A DNA stretch of 64,000 nucleotides from JALYUM01 sp036688685 (GCF_036688685.1 NZ_JAQQPS010000003.1:186001-250000); one strand, 5' to 3'; positions 24,244-34,813 are shown, numbered from the stretch's first letter. The notes: generated by a model not told the origin, from the letters alone. Program-made: numbers and translations.

Positions 24244-24281
24244 TCGCGCTATATGCAAATATGTTCGCGCTAGCTGCAAAT
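24244..24281. promoter_or_regulatory. Second direct repeat upstream of the cassette, 21-bp period
   Basis: TCGCGCTAtaTGCAAAT at 24244-24260 and TCGCGCTAgcTGCAAAT at 24265-24281 match at 15 of 17 positions and are offset by exactly 21 bases. On the minus strand each reads ATTTGCA..TAGCGCGA. The spacing again fits a protein binding one DNA face two turns apart. It is about 100 bases farther upstream than the first repeat pair. Confidence 0.5.
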
Positions 24282-24334
24282 GAAATCAGGCCTGCGTCGA
24301 CAGGCCGGTACCGACTCAACGCGGACTTTCGAAG

Positions 24335-24571
24335 TCATTCTTCGTCCCGTAGTCGTTCCCGAGCATCTGCCAACGCTTGCCCATACTCCATGTCAAATGG
24401 AGCCACGGGCGTCTTTTCAAAAATGCAGCATAGATTCCAGAGAGCTCTCTGTTCTGCTTGATCTACTACATTCAACTGGTCTGTATCAGAATAGCGCCGC
24501 AAAAATTCAAACAATACCAAGGCTTCATCGCTGGTAATTAATATTCGAATTTCAGAACTTTCTTCAGTCAT
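24335..24571 (-). CDS. Small acidic protein of unknown function
   Basis: A 78-aa acidic protein beginning MTEESSEIRILITSDEALVL, rich in Glu and Asp, predicted mostly helical, with FLRRYSD and ALWNLCCIFEKTP in the middle and a charged ARERLRDEE end. I do not recognise a family. Its GC content is clearly below that of its neighbours, although codon use looks like a real gene rather than antisense noise. The upstream sequence is AT-rich with no strong ribosome-binding site. Nothing nearby suggests a role. Confidence 0.68.
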   Translation of the reverse strand: MTEESSEIRILITSDEALVLFEFLRRYSDTDQLNVVDQAEQRALWNLCCIFEKTPVAPFDMEYGQALADARERLRDEE

Positions 24572-24745
24572 ATGATATTTATTTCGGTCGGCATGGCTTC
24601 AAGAATGACCGCTTCTGGCCGAACCCGGCCGTTCGGTGCAGCATAGCAGGTTGCTGGCGGGATCAATGAAAGTGCACCCATCGAGCGGCAGCTTATGGCT
24701 GCGCGCAGCGTCCGGCGTTTGATCGTTTATATAAGTTCGACCGAC

Positions 24746-25897
24746 CTACTTCGCGCTTTCTATGGATTCCACTGTGTCGAAAATAGACGCCAGCGCGCTT
24801 TCCATGGCGCCGGCAGTAGCGTCGCCGCTCTGGTTGGTGATGATGAAGACGCCAAGCTGATATTTGGGGACAACGTAAGCGTAACTTTGCGCACGTGGCA
24901 CGCCGCCATGGTGGACGTAATGCGTGCCAAGCTGACGATTGCTACCAATGTTCCAGAAATATCCAATGCTGAAATCGTCCTGAAAGCGTACCAGCGGCTT
25001 GTGCGATTCGACGACCGCAGGGTTGTCACCTAATTGCAGGCGCAGGTATTTCGTCATATCCGGCATCGTTGACTTCAAGTTGCCGGCTGCGCCCCAAGGC
25101 AGCTGTGGCATCGGTGTCGTTATGACGGGGTTGTCGCTATGGTAGCCGGGCGCTAGCCGGCCGGTATCCCTGGCCGTGATTCTCAGCTTGGTATCTTGCA
25201 TGCCGGCTTCGCGCGCGAGGAATTGCGTGAGCAGGACTTCATAGGGCAATCCGTAGATTTTTTCGAGAGCGTGCGCAACGAGTTCGGTACCGGCGCTCGA
25301 ATATGCGTAGTCCTTACCCAGCGGACCGTTGATGCTGACTGTGTGTAAGTCTTGCCAGAATTGCTGGCGTCCGTAGTTGGCGTAGGCTGCATTGAGCTGT
25401 GCAGGCGTGGTGTGTGCAGTGAAATCTTTCAATACGGTGTTCACGTGCAATGGCAGCATGCCCGGCATATTGCTGGTGTGCGTGATCAAATGGCGCAGGC
25501 GAACCGGCTGCCCCTGCGACTGCAGGTTCGGGTAGGCGGCCGCCAGGTACTGTTGTATGGGATCGTCGAGCGCTGCCTTCCCATCGAGGACAGCATTCGC
25601 CAGTAGCAGGCCAGCAAACGTTTTGCTGACTGAGCCGATTTCATAAAGCGTTGTATTGTTTGGCGGATTCGCTTTACCGGTCTCCAGCTCGCCTTGATGC
25701 AACATGAATTCCTTGCCGCGATAAACGACAGCAATCGAGGTCGCGTGTAGCAATTTTGACCGCAGTAAGGTGGTCGCGGTACGGCTCATCGCCGCAGGAA
25801 TGTCATGCGCAGGTGCTTGGGGTGAGGGCTTGCAAGCTGCCAGCAATACTGTCATTCCAGTGATGATTACGGCGAATTTGGTCATCATGCGTACCAT
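24746..25897 (-). CDS. Serine beta-lactamase-fold lipoprotein (class C-like hydrolase)
   Basis: A 383-aa serine hydrolase of the beta-lactamase/AmpC-like superfamily. The N-terminus is a lipoprotein signal with lipobox LAAC, Cys near residue 22. The catalytic Ser and Lys are in SVSK (GSVSKTFAG), the Tyr motif is YSSAG (Y-S-S rather than the Y-A-N or Y-S-N of true class C enzymes), and the third motif is HHGG in place of KTG. These changes favour a peptidase or esterase over a dedicated beta-lactamase. It is probably anchored to the outer or inner membrane facing the periplasm. Composition is less GC-rich than the surroundings. Confidence 0.87.
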   Translation of the reverse strand: MVRMMTKFAVIITGMTVLLAACKPSPQAPAHDIPAAMSRTATTLLRSKLLHATSIAVVYRGKEFMLHQGELETGKANPPNNTTLYEIGSVSKTFAGLLLANAVLDGKAALDDPIQQYLAAAYPNLQSQGQPVRLRHLITHTSNMPGMLPLHVNTVLKDFTAHTTPAQLNAAYANYGRQQFWQDLHTVSINGPLGKDYAYSSAGTELVAHALEKIYGLPYEVLLTQFLAREAGMQDTKLRITARDTGRLAPGYHSDNPVITTPMPQLPWGAAGNLKSTMPDMTKYLRLQLGDNPAVVESHKPLVRFQDDFSIGYFWNIGSNRQLGTHYVHHGGVPRAQSYAYVVPKYQLGVFIITNQSGDATAGAMESALASIFDTVESIESAK

Positions 25898-26005
25898 CCA
25901 GGGGGAGGGTCATTTTCGCACAAGGGGTTCAGCGGCGACAGAAAAAGTCGTCTGTATGTTTTTTCCGAACAGTAAACGGCGGTACGCATATGCGCGTCGT
26001 TACAC

Positions 26006-26518
26006 TTAATCGAGGCGCCGTTCAAAGTACACGTGTTCGTGCACCACGCCGTTCAGTTCGACTGTGTCGGCCACGTCGTCGAGCCGGCCAAAGCCAGCGC
26101 GCAGCAAGACCTGGACGGAGCCGAGGTTGCTGGTGCGCGCCCCCGCCACGATCCGCCGCAGGCCGAGGCGGCCAAAGGCGATCTCCAGCACGGCTTGTAC
26201 CGCGGCGCTGGCATGCCCCTGGCGCACATGTGCAGCGCCGATGCGGTAGCCCATCACAGCAGAACCGCGCTCCCGCTCGACCTCGCGCAGGTTGATACGT
26301 CCGAGGATGTCACCCTTGTCGGACTTGACCAAAAACTGGTAACCCCGGTCGGCGGCGGCATCGTCGAGGGCGACATCGATTGCGCTTTTGACGCCCTCAT
26401 CAGAATAAAAGGTCGCGGCCCGGGCATTGATATTGGCTTCAAAAAACGCCCGATTCTCCAGCTCGAAGGCCAGCAGCGCAGCCCGATCGGCATGGCCCAC
26501 CGGGACCAGCTCGACCAT
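26006..26518 (-). CDS. GNAT-family N-acetyltransferase (RimJ/RimL-like)
   Basis: A 170-aa acetyltransferase with GNAT motif A in AVMGYRIGAAHVRQGHASAA (the Q/R-x-x-G-x-A acetyl-CoA loop is R-Q-G-H-A) and the RimJ/RimL-type ending LRRIVAGARTSNLGSVQVLL, in which N and S help acetyl transfer. Likely substrates are protein N-termini or small amines; which one is not evident. Its ATG directly follows the uvrD stop (both minus strand, no gap), so the two are cotranscribed with uvrD first. Confidence 0.88.
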   Translation of the reverse strand: MVELVPVGHADRAALLAFELENRAFFEANINARAATFYSDEGVKSAIDVALDDAAADRGYQFLVKSDKGDILGRINLREVERERGSAVMGYRIGAAHVRQGHASAAVQAVLEIAFGRLGLRRIVAGARTSNLGSVQVLLRAGFGRLDDVADTVELNGVVHEHVYFERRLD

Positions 26519-28828
<2,310 letters not shown>

Positions 28829-28954
28829 GCCGCATTATACGCCTGAGGACCCTTTTATCGCCCCGCCCGCCCTGCGGTTTCGGGGCGCGTCCAGCGCGCT
28901 CAATCTTGCGCGTCTATACTGACAGTCCATATCGGCAACTAACTGGAGCGCGCC

Positions 28955-29944
28955 ATGCAATTCACCAAACTGGGGTCCACCGGACTCGATATTTCGCGCC
29001 TCGCGCTCGGTTGCATGACCTTCGGCGTGCCGCAGCCGGGCACGCATCCGTGGACCATGGGCGAAGCGGATAGCCGCGTCATCTTCCGCCGTGCGGTGGA
29101 GCTGGGCATCAATTTTTTTGACACGGCGAATATGTATTCGGCCGGCTCGTCCGAAGTCATCGTCGGCAAGCTGCTCAAGGAATTTACGCGGCGCGAAGAA
29201 GCCGTGGTGGCCACCAAGCTCTACTATCCCGTGCAGCCGGGCGACAAGGCGCCGAACGCCGCCGGGCTGTCGCGCAAGGCCATCATGACGGGCATCGATG
29301 CCAGCCTGGCACGCCTGGACCTCGATTATGTCGACCTGTACCAGATTCACCGCTGGGACTACGCCACCCCGATCGAGGAAACCATGGAAGCGCTGCACGA
29401 CGTGGTGAAATCGGGCAAGGCACGCTATATCGGCGCCTCGTCCATGTTTGCCTGGCAGTTCGCCAAGGCCCAGGAAGTGGCACGCGCCAATGGCTGGACC
29501 CGCTTCGTGTCGATGCAGAACCAGATCAGCCTGCTGTACCGGGAAGAAGAGCGCGAGATGATCCCGCTGTGCCGCGACCAGGGCGTGGGGCTGATTCCAT
29601 GGAGCCCGCTGGCGCGCGGGCGGCTGACGCGCCCTGCCGGCGTCGAAACCCGCCGCAGCGAAACCGATGCCGTCACCAAAATCCTGTTCGGCAAAACCGA
29701 ACAGGCGGACAAGGCGGTCATCGATGCCGTCGAAAGCGTCGCGGCCGAATTACAGGTGCCGATGGCGCAGGTGGCGCTGGCATGGGTGCTGGCCAAACCG
29801 GGCATGAGCGCGCCGATCATCGGGGCGTCGAAGGCCGCGCAGGTGGACGATGCCGTCGCTGCGCTGTCTCTTACCCTGTCCCCGGCTCACCTGGCGGCGC
29901 TGGAGACGCCGTACGTTCCGCACCTGGTGGCCGGTCACCAATAA
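28955..29944 (+). CDS. Aldo/keto reductase
   Basis: A 329-aa TIM-barrel NADPH-dependent reductase. It has LGCMTFG near the start, the catalytic Asp and Tyr in FFDTANMYSAG, the Lys in VVATKLY, and the His in YQIHRWD. The NADPH-binding end contains APIIGASKAAQ. It resembles the YajO/Tas-like branch, which reduces assorted aldehydes and ketones. GGAG lies nine bases before the ATG. Its last 74 bases overlap the end of the convergent App1-like gene. Confidence 0.92.
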   Translation: MQFTKLGSTGLDISRLALGCMTFGVPQPGTHPWTMGEADSRVIFRRAVELGINFFDTANMYSAGSSEVIVGKLLKEFTRREEAVVATKLYYPVQPGDKAPNAAGLSRKAIMTGIDASLARLDLDYVDLYQIHRWDYATPIEETMEALHDVVKSGKARYIGASSMFAWQFAKAQEVARANGWTRFVSMQNQISLLYREEEREMIPLCRDQGVGLIPWSPLARGRLTRPAGVETRRSETDAVTKILFGKTEQADKAVIDAVESVAAELQVPMAQVALAWVLAKPGMSAPIIGASKAAQVDDAVAALSLTLSPAHLAALETPYVPHLVAGHQ

Positions 29945-31283
29945 GCTTTTCGGCGCGCACCGCGGCCATTGCATCGGCCGCGATCAAGCCGGCCGCCACC
30001 GCGTGCGCGGCGACCGCGGCGCTGTCGCTGGTGAGCACCAGCTGGGCCCCGCTGGCGGCGACTTGTTCGGCCAGCCGGTCGAGCGCATCGATGCGGGCCG
30101 GGTCCGGATTGACATTGCGGATGTAAATCACTTTGACTGCCCTCGGGTGGCGCCGCACCACCTCGGCATAAATTTCCGGGTCGCGCTCGCCGCTGTCGCC
30201 AATTAAAACAAACGGCAGATCGGGATAGGTGCGCAGGACCTTCTCGATCTTGTCCAGTTTGTGGTTGCGCGACATGGCGGGTTTCAGCAGCGCGCGCACG
30301 GACAGTTCGCGCAGCATCAAGGGCCCCAGCGGGATATTTTGCAGGCGCATGAATTCGACCAGCGGGTCAAACAAATGCCACGGGCTGCTCGACACATAGA
30401 ACACGGGATTGCCTTCATTGCCGCCCGCGCCGGCATGCAGCGCGCGGTACAGCGCGGCGACGCCCTTGAACGGTTTGCGCGTAAAAGGATTGCTGCGGGC
30501 CAGCGTCAGCGCCATGTTCAGTTTATTGGTGACATTGGTCCAGAGCACGGTGTCGTCGATGTCGCTGATCACCCCGAAGCGCGCGCTGGCCGGCGCAATC
30601 AGAACCTCGGCGACCGCACGAATGGATGTGTCCACCAATGTCAGCTGCACGGTTTGCCAGCCGCTTTCCGCCATCGGCGCGGGTAGCGCCAGGTCGATCG
30701 TGAAATAGCCGCCGCCGTCGGTGACTGCCTCGCCTTCCACGCCGTGAAAGTTCGCGCGCACTTTGGCGCCGGCTACCTGGTCCGATTCGAGGCGCTGGTA
30801 CAGGGCGGCGACATTGCGCCACGCGCTGTCCTGCAGGCTGTGGGCGCGAAAGCCAATTTCATCGAGAACCCGTCCGCGAATGCTGACCATGCGTGCATTG
30901 CCGAAGCCCAGGTAAGGGACGATCATCAGATGCCGGCCGCCACCCAGCTGGCGGTCCAGGAAACGCCAGGCGGCCCCGGCGTTGCTGCCGAGCCGACGCC
31001 GCAGCGAGCGCGCCGGCGTGCCGGAAACCACCGGCGCCGGCCCGCGTTCCAGCCAGACGGTGCCCCCGCCCTGCTCCGCTTCCTGCACGGCGGCGGCGAC
31101 CTCGTCCTCGTCGTGCGGATCGACCGGGTGCTGCAGGACGTGGACGCTCACGCCGGCGTCGCGCAACTGCGCCAGCATGGCATCGGTGGCAAGCGCCGGA
31201 TTGATCGCTACGGGGCCGGTTGCGCCAGGGCCCAGTTCGAGGAAGGCTTCCAGGCCAGTTGCGGTGAGTATCAGAAATGCCAA
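29871..31283 (-). CDS. App1-like (DUF2183) phosphatidate phosphatase-domain protein
   Basis: About 470 aa from a TTG at 31281-31283 that has GGAG six bases upstream; an ATG 27 codons earlier lacks such support. The C-terminal half is the App1/DUF2183 haloacid-dehalogenase-like domain with the DxDxT motif in SDIDDTV, the Ser in FYVSSSPWHLF, Lys in NHKLDKIEKV and the second acidic pair in IGDSGERDPEIY. Yeast App1 dephosphorylates phosphatidic acid; bacterial substrates are unsettled. The first 110 residues (FLILTATGLEAFLELGPG and on) form an unassigned alpha/beta domain. The 3' end overlaps the aldo/keto reductase gene by 74 bases tail to tail. Confidence 0.83.
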   Translation of the reverse strand: MAFLILTATGLEAFLELGPGATGPVAINPALATDAMLAQLRDAGVSVHVLQHPVDPHDEDEVAAAVQEAEQGGGTVWLERGPAPVVSGTPARSLRRRLGSNAGAAWRFLDRQLGGGRHLMIVPYLGFGNARMVSIRGRVLDEIGFRAHSLQDSAWRNVAALYQRLESDQVAGAKVRANFHGVEGEAVTDGGGYFTIDLALPAPMAESGWQTVQLTLVDTSIRAVAEVLIAPASARFGVISDIDDTVLWTNVTNKLNMALTLARSNPFTRKPFKGVAALYRALHAGAGGNEGNPVFYVSSSPWHLFDPLVEFMRLQNIPLGPLMLRELSVRALLKPAMSRNHKLDKIEKVLRTYPDLPFVLIGDSGERDPEIYAEVVRRHPRAVKVIYIRNVNPDPARIDALDRLAEQVAASGAQLVLTSDSAAVAAHAVAAGLIAADAMAAVRAEKLIGDRPPGAERTASPAPPGEPGTG

Positions 31284-31393
31284 GCCGGGCTCCTGCCAGT
31301 GGGATGCTGCAATTATGCATGTACTACGTTTTCCATGGCGTTTGCAGGCGCACTGTGGCAGCATCGGTGTTCATAAAAAAAATACCAACCAGC

Positions 31394-32188
31394 ATGGACT
31401 TCCAGCTACTGTTTCTCTGTTTTCTCACCTTCGTCATCCACCTGATCGGCACCCTGGCCTATTCGGTACGCATCGCAGGCGTGCGCACCCGCAAGATTGC
31501 TGTCTCGTTTGCGCTGTTCAGCATCCTGGTGCTGGTGTCACGCACCTCGAACATGATGCTCAGTCCGTTCCTGGCAAAACGCGTCGAGAATGGCTTGCAG
31601 CAGGCCGACAGTTTATTGGGCGACTTCCGCTGGCTGCTGCTGACGGCGACCCTGGCAACCATCGTGGCCGCCGTGCTGATTCCCACGTTTCAGCGCGTGT
31701 TCAGCCGCGCGGTGCTGCACTTCCAGGTGCACCGCTCGGTGCCCAAGCTGATCCTGCACGGCTTCTTCAAAGGCGGGCTGTCGTATGTGCGTGTCGCGGC
31801 CAGCCTGCCCGTGGCGCAAAACATGGCCGCTGCCAAGGGTCACGGTGTGTCGGTCAGCATGACGCTGATGAATATCCTCGCCACCGCTTTGTGGACCGTC
31901 GGCGTGTTTGCCGCGCTGTATGCCAGCGTGCTCGATCCGTCCGTACGCGTCACGTCGAGCACGCTGTCGTCGATCATCAACGGCGGCGCCACCATCATGC
32001 TGGCGATTTTCATCGACCCGCACATGTCGGGCCTGACGGACGATGTCATCGAAGGAAAACTGGGAGAAGGACAATTTCGCAAGGCCGTCATCTGGCTGGT
32101 CGGCAGCCGCCTGGTGGGCACCTTGCTGGCGCAGGCGCTGCTGGTGCCGTCGGCCTGGCTGATCATGCACGTGGCGCGCGCCATCTGA
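31394..32188 (+). CDS. amj: Amj-type lipid II flippase (YdaH family)
   Basis: A 264-aa integral membrane protein with about six helices. The N-terminal stretch CFLTFVIHLIGTLAYSVRIA, then GVRTRKIAVSFALF and LVLVSRTSNMM, matches what I know of Amj/YdaH, the alternative lipid II flippase of Bacillus that can substitute for MurJ. It would move the undecaprenyl-linked peptidoglycan precursor across the inner membrane. It is monocistronic, divergent from the App1-like gene and convergent with the RES toxin. The ATG was chosen because family similarity starts there. Flippase activity in this host is inference. Confidence 0.82.
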   Translation: MDFQLLFLCFLTFVIHLIGTLAYSVRIAGVRTRKIAVSFALFSILVLVSRTSNMMLSPFLAKRVENGLQQADSLLGDFRWLLLTATLATIVAAVLIPTFQRVFSRAVLHFQVHRSVPKLILHGFFKGGLSYVRVAASLPVAQNMAAAKGHGVSVSMTLMNILATALWTVGVFAALYASVLDPSVRVTSSTLSSIINGGATIMLAIFIDPHMSGLTDDVIEGKLGEGQFRKAVIWLVGSRLVGTLLAQALLVPSAWLIMHVARAI

Positions 32189-32191
32189 CGC

Positions 32192-32674
32192 TCAAAGGCG
32201 CGGATCGTAGACCGACTGGCGCGCCACGCTCGCACCGAGCTGGCGGGCTGACGGATGCGCCGGGTTGATGAGGACGTTGTATTCTTCCGGCACGCTAATC
32301 GATGGCACCAGCAGCAACAGGTGGGCTTGCGTGCGCAGCCAGGTGTCGCCGATCTCAATGGATGCCGCACCGGGCGGCTCGGCCAGCCACGCCGCCGGCA
32401 GGCTGGCCACGGTGACCTTGCAACGCTGCGCCCACAGCGCGGCCGGTACCTCGATGCGCACCAGAAAAGCATTGCGGATCGAAATATTCCCGCCCAGGTG
32501 CGCCAACGTTTCCAGTGTGGCCAGCGCAATCGTAGTCGATGCATAGACAGCCGCCGTCCCCTTGCGGTTCCAGCGGCCGCCGACTGCCTTGGCGCCGCCG
32601 CCGGACATGTCATGCGCGGGATAGTCCGGCGTTTCCTTGGCAATGCGCCACAGGACGACGTCTCCCGCCGCCAT
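32192..32674 (-). CDS. RES-domain toxin
   Basis: A 160-aa RES-family protein with the family's features: WRIA at the N-terminus, GGRWNRKGTAAVYAS (Arg and Tyr of the NAD-binding pocket), TLETLAHLG, and the C-terminal PEEYNVLINPAHPSA. RES toxins (MbcT, ParT and similar) attack NAD+ or ADP-ribosylate metabolic enzymes, causing growth arrest. It overlaps the antitoxin gene by a single base (TGATG), with the antitoxin first, the canonical order of Xre-RES modules. Confidence 0.92.
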   Translation of the reverse strand: MAAGDVVLWRIAKETPDYPAHDMSGGGAKAVGGRWNRKGTAAVYASTTIALATLETLAHLGGNISIRNAFLVRIEVPAALWAQRCKVTVASLPAAWLAEPPGAASIEIGDTWLRTQAHLLLLVPSISVPEEYNVLINPAHPSARQLGASVARQSVYDPRL

Positions 32675-33159
32675 CAGGCCACGACACCGTACTCGATGCG
32701 GCCCAGCGTATCGAGCACCAGCTCATAGCCGGCTTCCGTGTCGAGCAGAGAGAGTGGCGCTTCGCCGCCCAGGGAGCGATTTTCCTGCACCAGCCAGGCC
32801 CTGGCCGATGGTGCATCCTCGAGCACGGCCAGGGTGCGCGCCAACACTTTTTCGGTGCGGTACAGGCGATCCTGTTCCGACGACGACAAGGTATCGTTCT
32901 TGCTGATGCGCGCTTTCATCGTGCTGTGCGGCAGGCGCAGCAGGCGAAACAGGCCGTCCTGCGTCACGCCGAGGCGGGCAGCGAGCCCTGGAATTATGTC
33001 AGCGAATGTCCCGCTGCGCATGTTGCGGATGATATCGGCCGGGTCGCCGGTAAAGGCGCCCACGGGGCCGTAAGAGGCCACGGCCTGGGCCACCGCCAAC
33101 GCGGGGGCGCGGTGTTCCTGCGCCGCTTTGACGCGCGGCTTGCGGGCTTCGTTCGTCAT
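32674..33159 (-). CDS. Xre/MbcA/ParS-family antitoxin
   Basis: A 161-aa antitoxin of the Xre-RES type. The N-terminal half is a helical DNA-binding domain (LAARLGVTQDGLFRLLRLPH) followed by the DUF2384 C-terminal toxin-binding domain with LARTLAVLEDAPSARAWL, NRSLGGEAPLSLLDTEAGYE and a short tail. The ATG at 33157-33159 has GGAGG five bases upstream; an ATG four codons earlier lies over that site and is rejected. It probably represses its own promoter together with the toxin; possible promoter elements are TTGCAA and TAGTCT upstream. Confidence 0.9.
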   Translation of the reverse strand: MTNEARKPRVKAAQEHRAPALAVAQAVASYGPVGAFTGDPADIIRNMRSGTFADIIPGLAARLGVTQDGLFRLLRLPHSTMKARISKNDTLSSSEQDRLYRTEKVLARTLAVLEDAPSARAWLVQENRSLGGEAPLSLLDTEAGYELVLDTLGRIEYGVVA

Positions 33160-33247
33160 GCGCACCTCCAAATCAATACTTTTTCTTATCCAGATTTAGA
33201 CTATCACAAAGCCTGTACTTTGCAAGCGATTCGGCCGCAAGGTGGTG

Positions 33248-34426
33248 CTAAGGCTGCTGCGTGACCACCATCGACAAGGCAAATGGAGCGGCACCGTCGC
33301 CCACCTTGACGCCGATTTTTTCGTTGAGGTGGGCCAGCAAATGCGGCGTGCCGACGACTTTCGCATCCTGGTAGACCTTGCTCACTACCCAGACGCTGCC
33401 CGCCTCGTTCGCGCCGCGCACGGTCATCTCGATGCGCCACGCGCCGCTCGCCACGGCAAACTGCTCGCCAGTTTTGGCCAACACGCGCGGTGACGATTGT
33501 GCGCCGCCGGCATCGATGGTCATGGCCACTGCATACACCGGCGCTTCCGGTTCGGCACGCGCGGCCAGGGCGCCGAACATGGCGCCGGCGGCAAGCAGGC
33601 CCACCAGGCAACGGCCGGCGATGCGGCGGGATAAACGTGGCGCGGACGATTGCAATTGCATGAGACGCTCCTTGATGGGGTGATGGGTTTGCCAATGGCA
33701 GTTGATACCGTCTTGCAACGGCGCGCGTCGATGCGATTTGAGCAGCGCTTCGGCATAGCTGCGGCGCTGGCCGGGGTGCTGCGCCATGACACGCGCATCG
33801 CATGACAATTCCTGGTCTTGCCGGAACCGCAGCGCGGCCAGGTGCACCAGCGGATGGAACCAGAACAGGCACTGGCATGCGGCCTGCAGCAGATTGGCCA
33901 GTGCGTCGCGGCGCGCGATGTGAACCTGTTCGTGGGCGATCACCAGCGCTTGTTCGGCGGCGCCGTAACGCTGCATGAAGTCATGCGGAACGATGACGAT
34001 CGGGCGCAGCAGGCCGACCGACGCCGGACCCGTATCACCCGCACTGAGATACACGCCGCCGGCTTGCCGCAACGGCCCGGCCGCACGCCGGAATGCCTGG
34101 TGCGCGTGGAGGAACCAGCCAGCCAGCGCCAGCGCACCGCCGGCCCACGCCACCAGCAGCAGGTCGACCTGCAACGATGGCGCGGGCACCATCCGGGTGG
34201 CCAGCACGCGCGCCGTGCGCACGGCGGCGGCGCCGTGCAGCGCCGGCGTGGTACGGGCCGGCAGGCAGGCGACCAGCGTCACCAGCGGCACCAGCAGCCA
34301 GGCCTGGTACGCTGCCGCTGCGCCGAGAAAGCGCCGCAGCGGCGTGCGGATGGCCAGCAGGATCAGCAGCGTGATGCTGGTGAACAGCGTCAGGCGCAGC
34401 AGTGACGGCATCAGTTCACTGCTCAT
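33248..34426 (-). CDS. M56-family (BlaR1-like) membrane metallopeptidase
   Basis: A 392-aa protein with three N-terminal hydrophobic segments, the zinc protease motif HEQVH (HExxH) near residue 165 with the downstream Glu in DQELSCDARV, and a fourth helix near residue 275 (CLVGLLAAGAMFGALAARA). The outer domain after it is only about 100 residues, beta-rich, and has no S-x-x-K or K-T-G penicillin-binding motif, so it is not a beta-lactam sensor of the BlaR1 type. It is expected to cleave or inactivate the BlaI-like repressor encoded just upstream; the two genes overlap by 11 bases. Confidence 0.87.
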   Translation of the reverse strand: MSSELMPSLLRLTLFTSITLLILLAIRTPLRRFLGAAAAYQAWLLVPLVTLVACLPARTTPALHGAAAVRTARVLATRMVPAPSLQVDLLLVAWAGGALALAGWFLHAHQAFRRAAGPLRQAGGVYLSAGDTGPASVGLLRPIVIVPHDFMQRYGAAEQALVIAHEQVHIARRDALANLLQAACQCLFWFHPLVHLAALRFRQDQELSCDARVMAQHPGQRRSYAEALLKSHRRAPLQDGINCHWQTHHPIKERLMQLQSSAPRLSRRIAGRCLVGLLAAGAMFGALAARAEPEAPVYAVAMTIDAGGAQSSPRVLAKTGEQFAVASGAWRIEMTVRGANEAGSVWVVSKVYQDAKVVGTPHLLAHLNEKIGVKVGDGAAPFALSMVVTQQP

Positions 34427-34802
34427 GGTCGAAGCGGTCGATCAGCTTGCGCAGTGCCTGCACGTCTTCCGGGGACAAGGTCTGCTGGCTACCGAAATGC
34501 GCGACCAGCGGCGCCAGGCGGCCGCCGAACAGGCGCTGCAGCATGCTCGCGCTTTCGCGCGCCAGCCACGCGTCGCGCTGCAGGACCGCTTGATACAGAA
34601 AGCGCCGGCCATCCTTCTCGGCGGCAATCGCGCCCTTGTTCAGCAGGCGATTGAGCAGGGTTTTAACGGTGGCCGCCTGCCAGCGGCGCGTTTCGGCCAG
34701 GGCCACGACGATTTGCTCGGCCACCACGGGTGCGGGCGCGCGCCACAATACTTCCATGACGTGCGACTCGGCTTCGCTGATGCTGGGGTTTTTTTCCGAC
34801 AT
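34416..34802 (-). CDS. BlaI/MecI-family transcriptional repressor
   Basis: A 128-aa winged-helix repressor: ISEAESHVMEVLWRAPAP, then the recognition helix region RRWQAATVKTLLNRLLNKGAI and the wing DGRRFLYQAV, with a C-terminal dimerisation helix (DVQALRKLIDRFDHEQ). The family binds TACAnnTGTA dyads; two such dyads sit 12-49 bases upstream of the start, so autoregulation is very likely. It is coupled to the M56 protease gene by an 11-base overlap. Confidence 0.93.
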   Translation of the reverse strand: MSEKNPSISEAESHVMEVLWRAPAPVVAEQIVVALAETRRWQAATVKTLLNRLLNKGAIAAEKDGRRFLYQAVLQRDAWLARESASMLQRLFGGRLAPLVAHFGSQQTLSPEDVQALRKLIDRFDHEQ

Positions 34803-34813
34803 GGTGCATTCGT

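Larger units (their letters stand above)
24029..24334. other. 306-base regulatory gap upstream of the LytS/LytTR cassette
   Basis: No coding sequence is convincing here on either strand. The stretch holds two sets of direct repeats (24117-24146 and 24244-24281), described separately. A possible -10 for the minus-strand cassette (TATCTC, about 24069-24074) has no good -35, as expected for an activator-dependent promoter. Base composition shifts from GC-rich near 24050-24180 to AT-richer beyond 24240. Confidence 0.6.

Noticed and set aside
24746..25897. Calling the lipoprotein hydrolase an AmpC beta-lactamase
   Set aside because: The YxN and KTG positions are YSS and HHGG, so a resistance enzyme is not supported.
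28829..28954. Possible LexA (SOS) box upstream of uvrD
   Set aside because: Minus-strand CTGTCAGTATAGACGC resembles CTGT-N8-ACAG but mismatches two of the last four bases; too weak to call.
33160..33247. A further small gene between the antitoxin and the M56 protease
   Set aside because: Only 88 bases, AT-rich promoter-like sequence of the antitoxin; no start with a ribosome-binding site.
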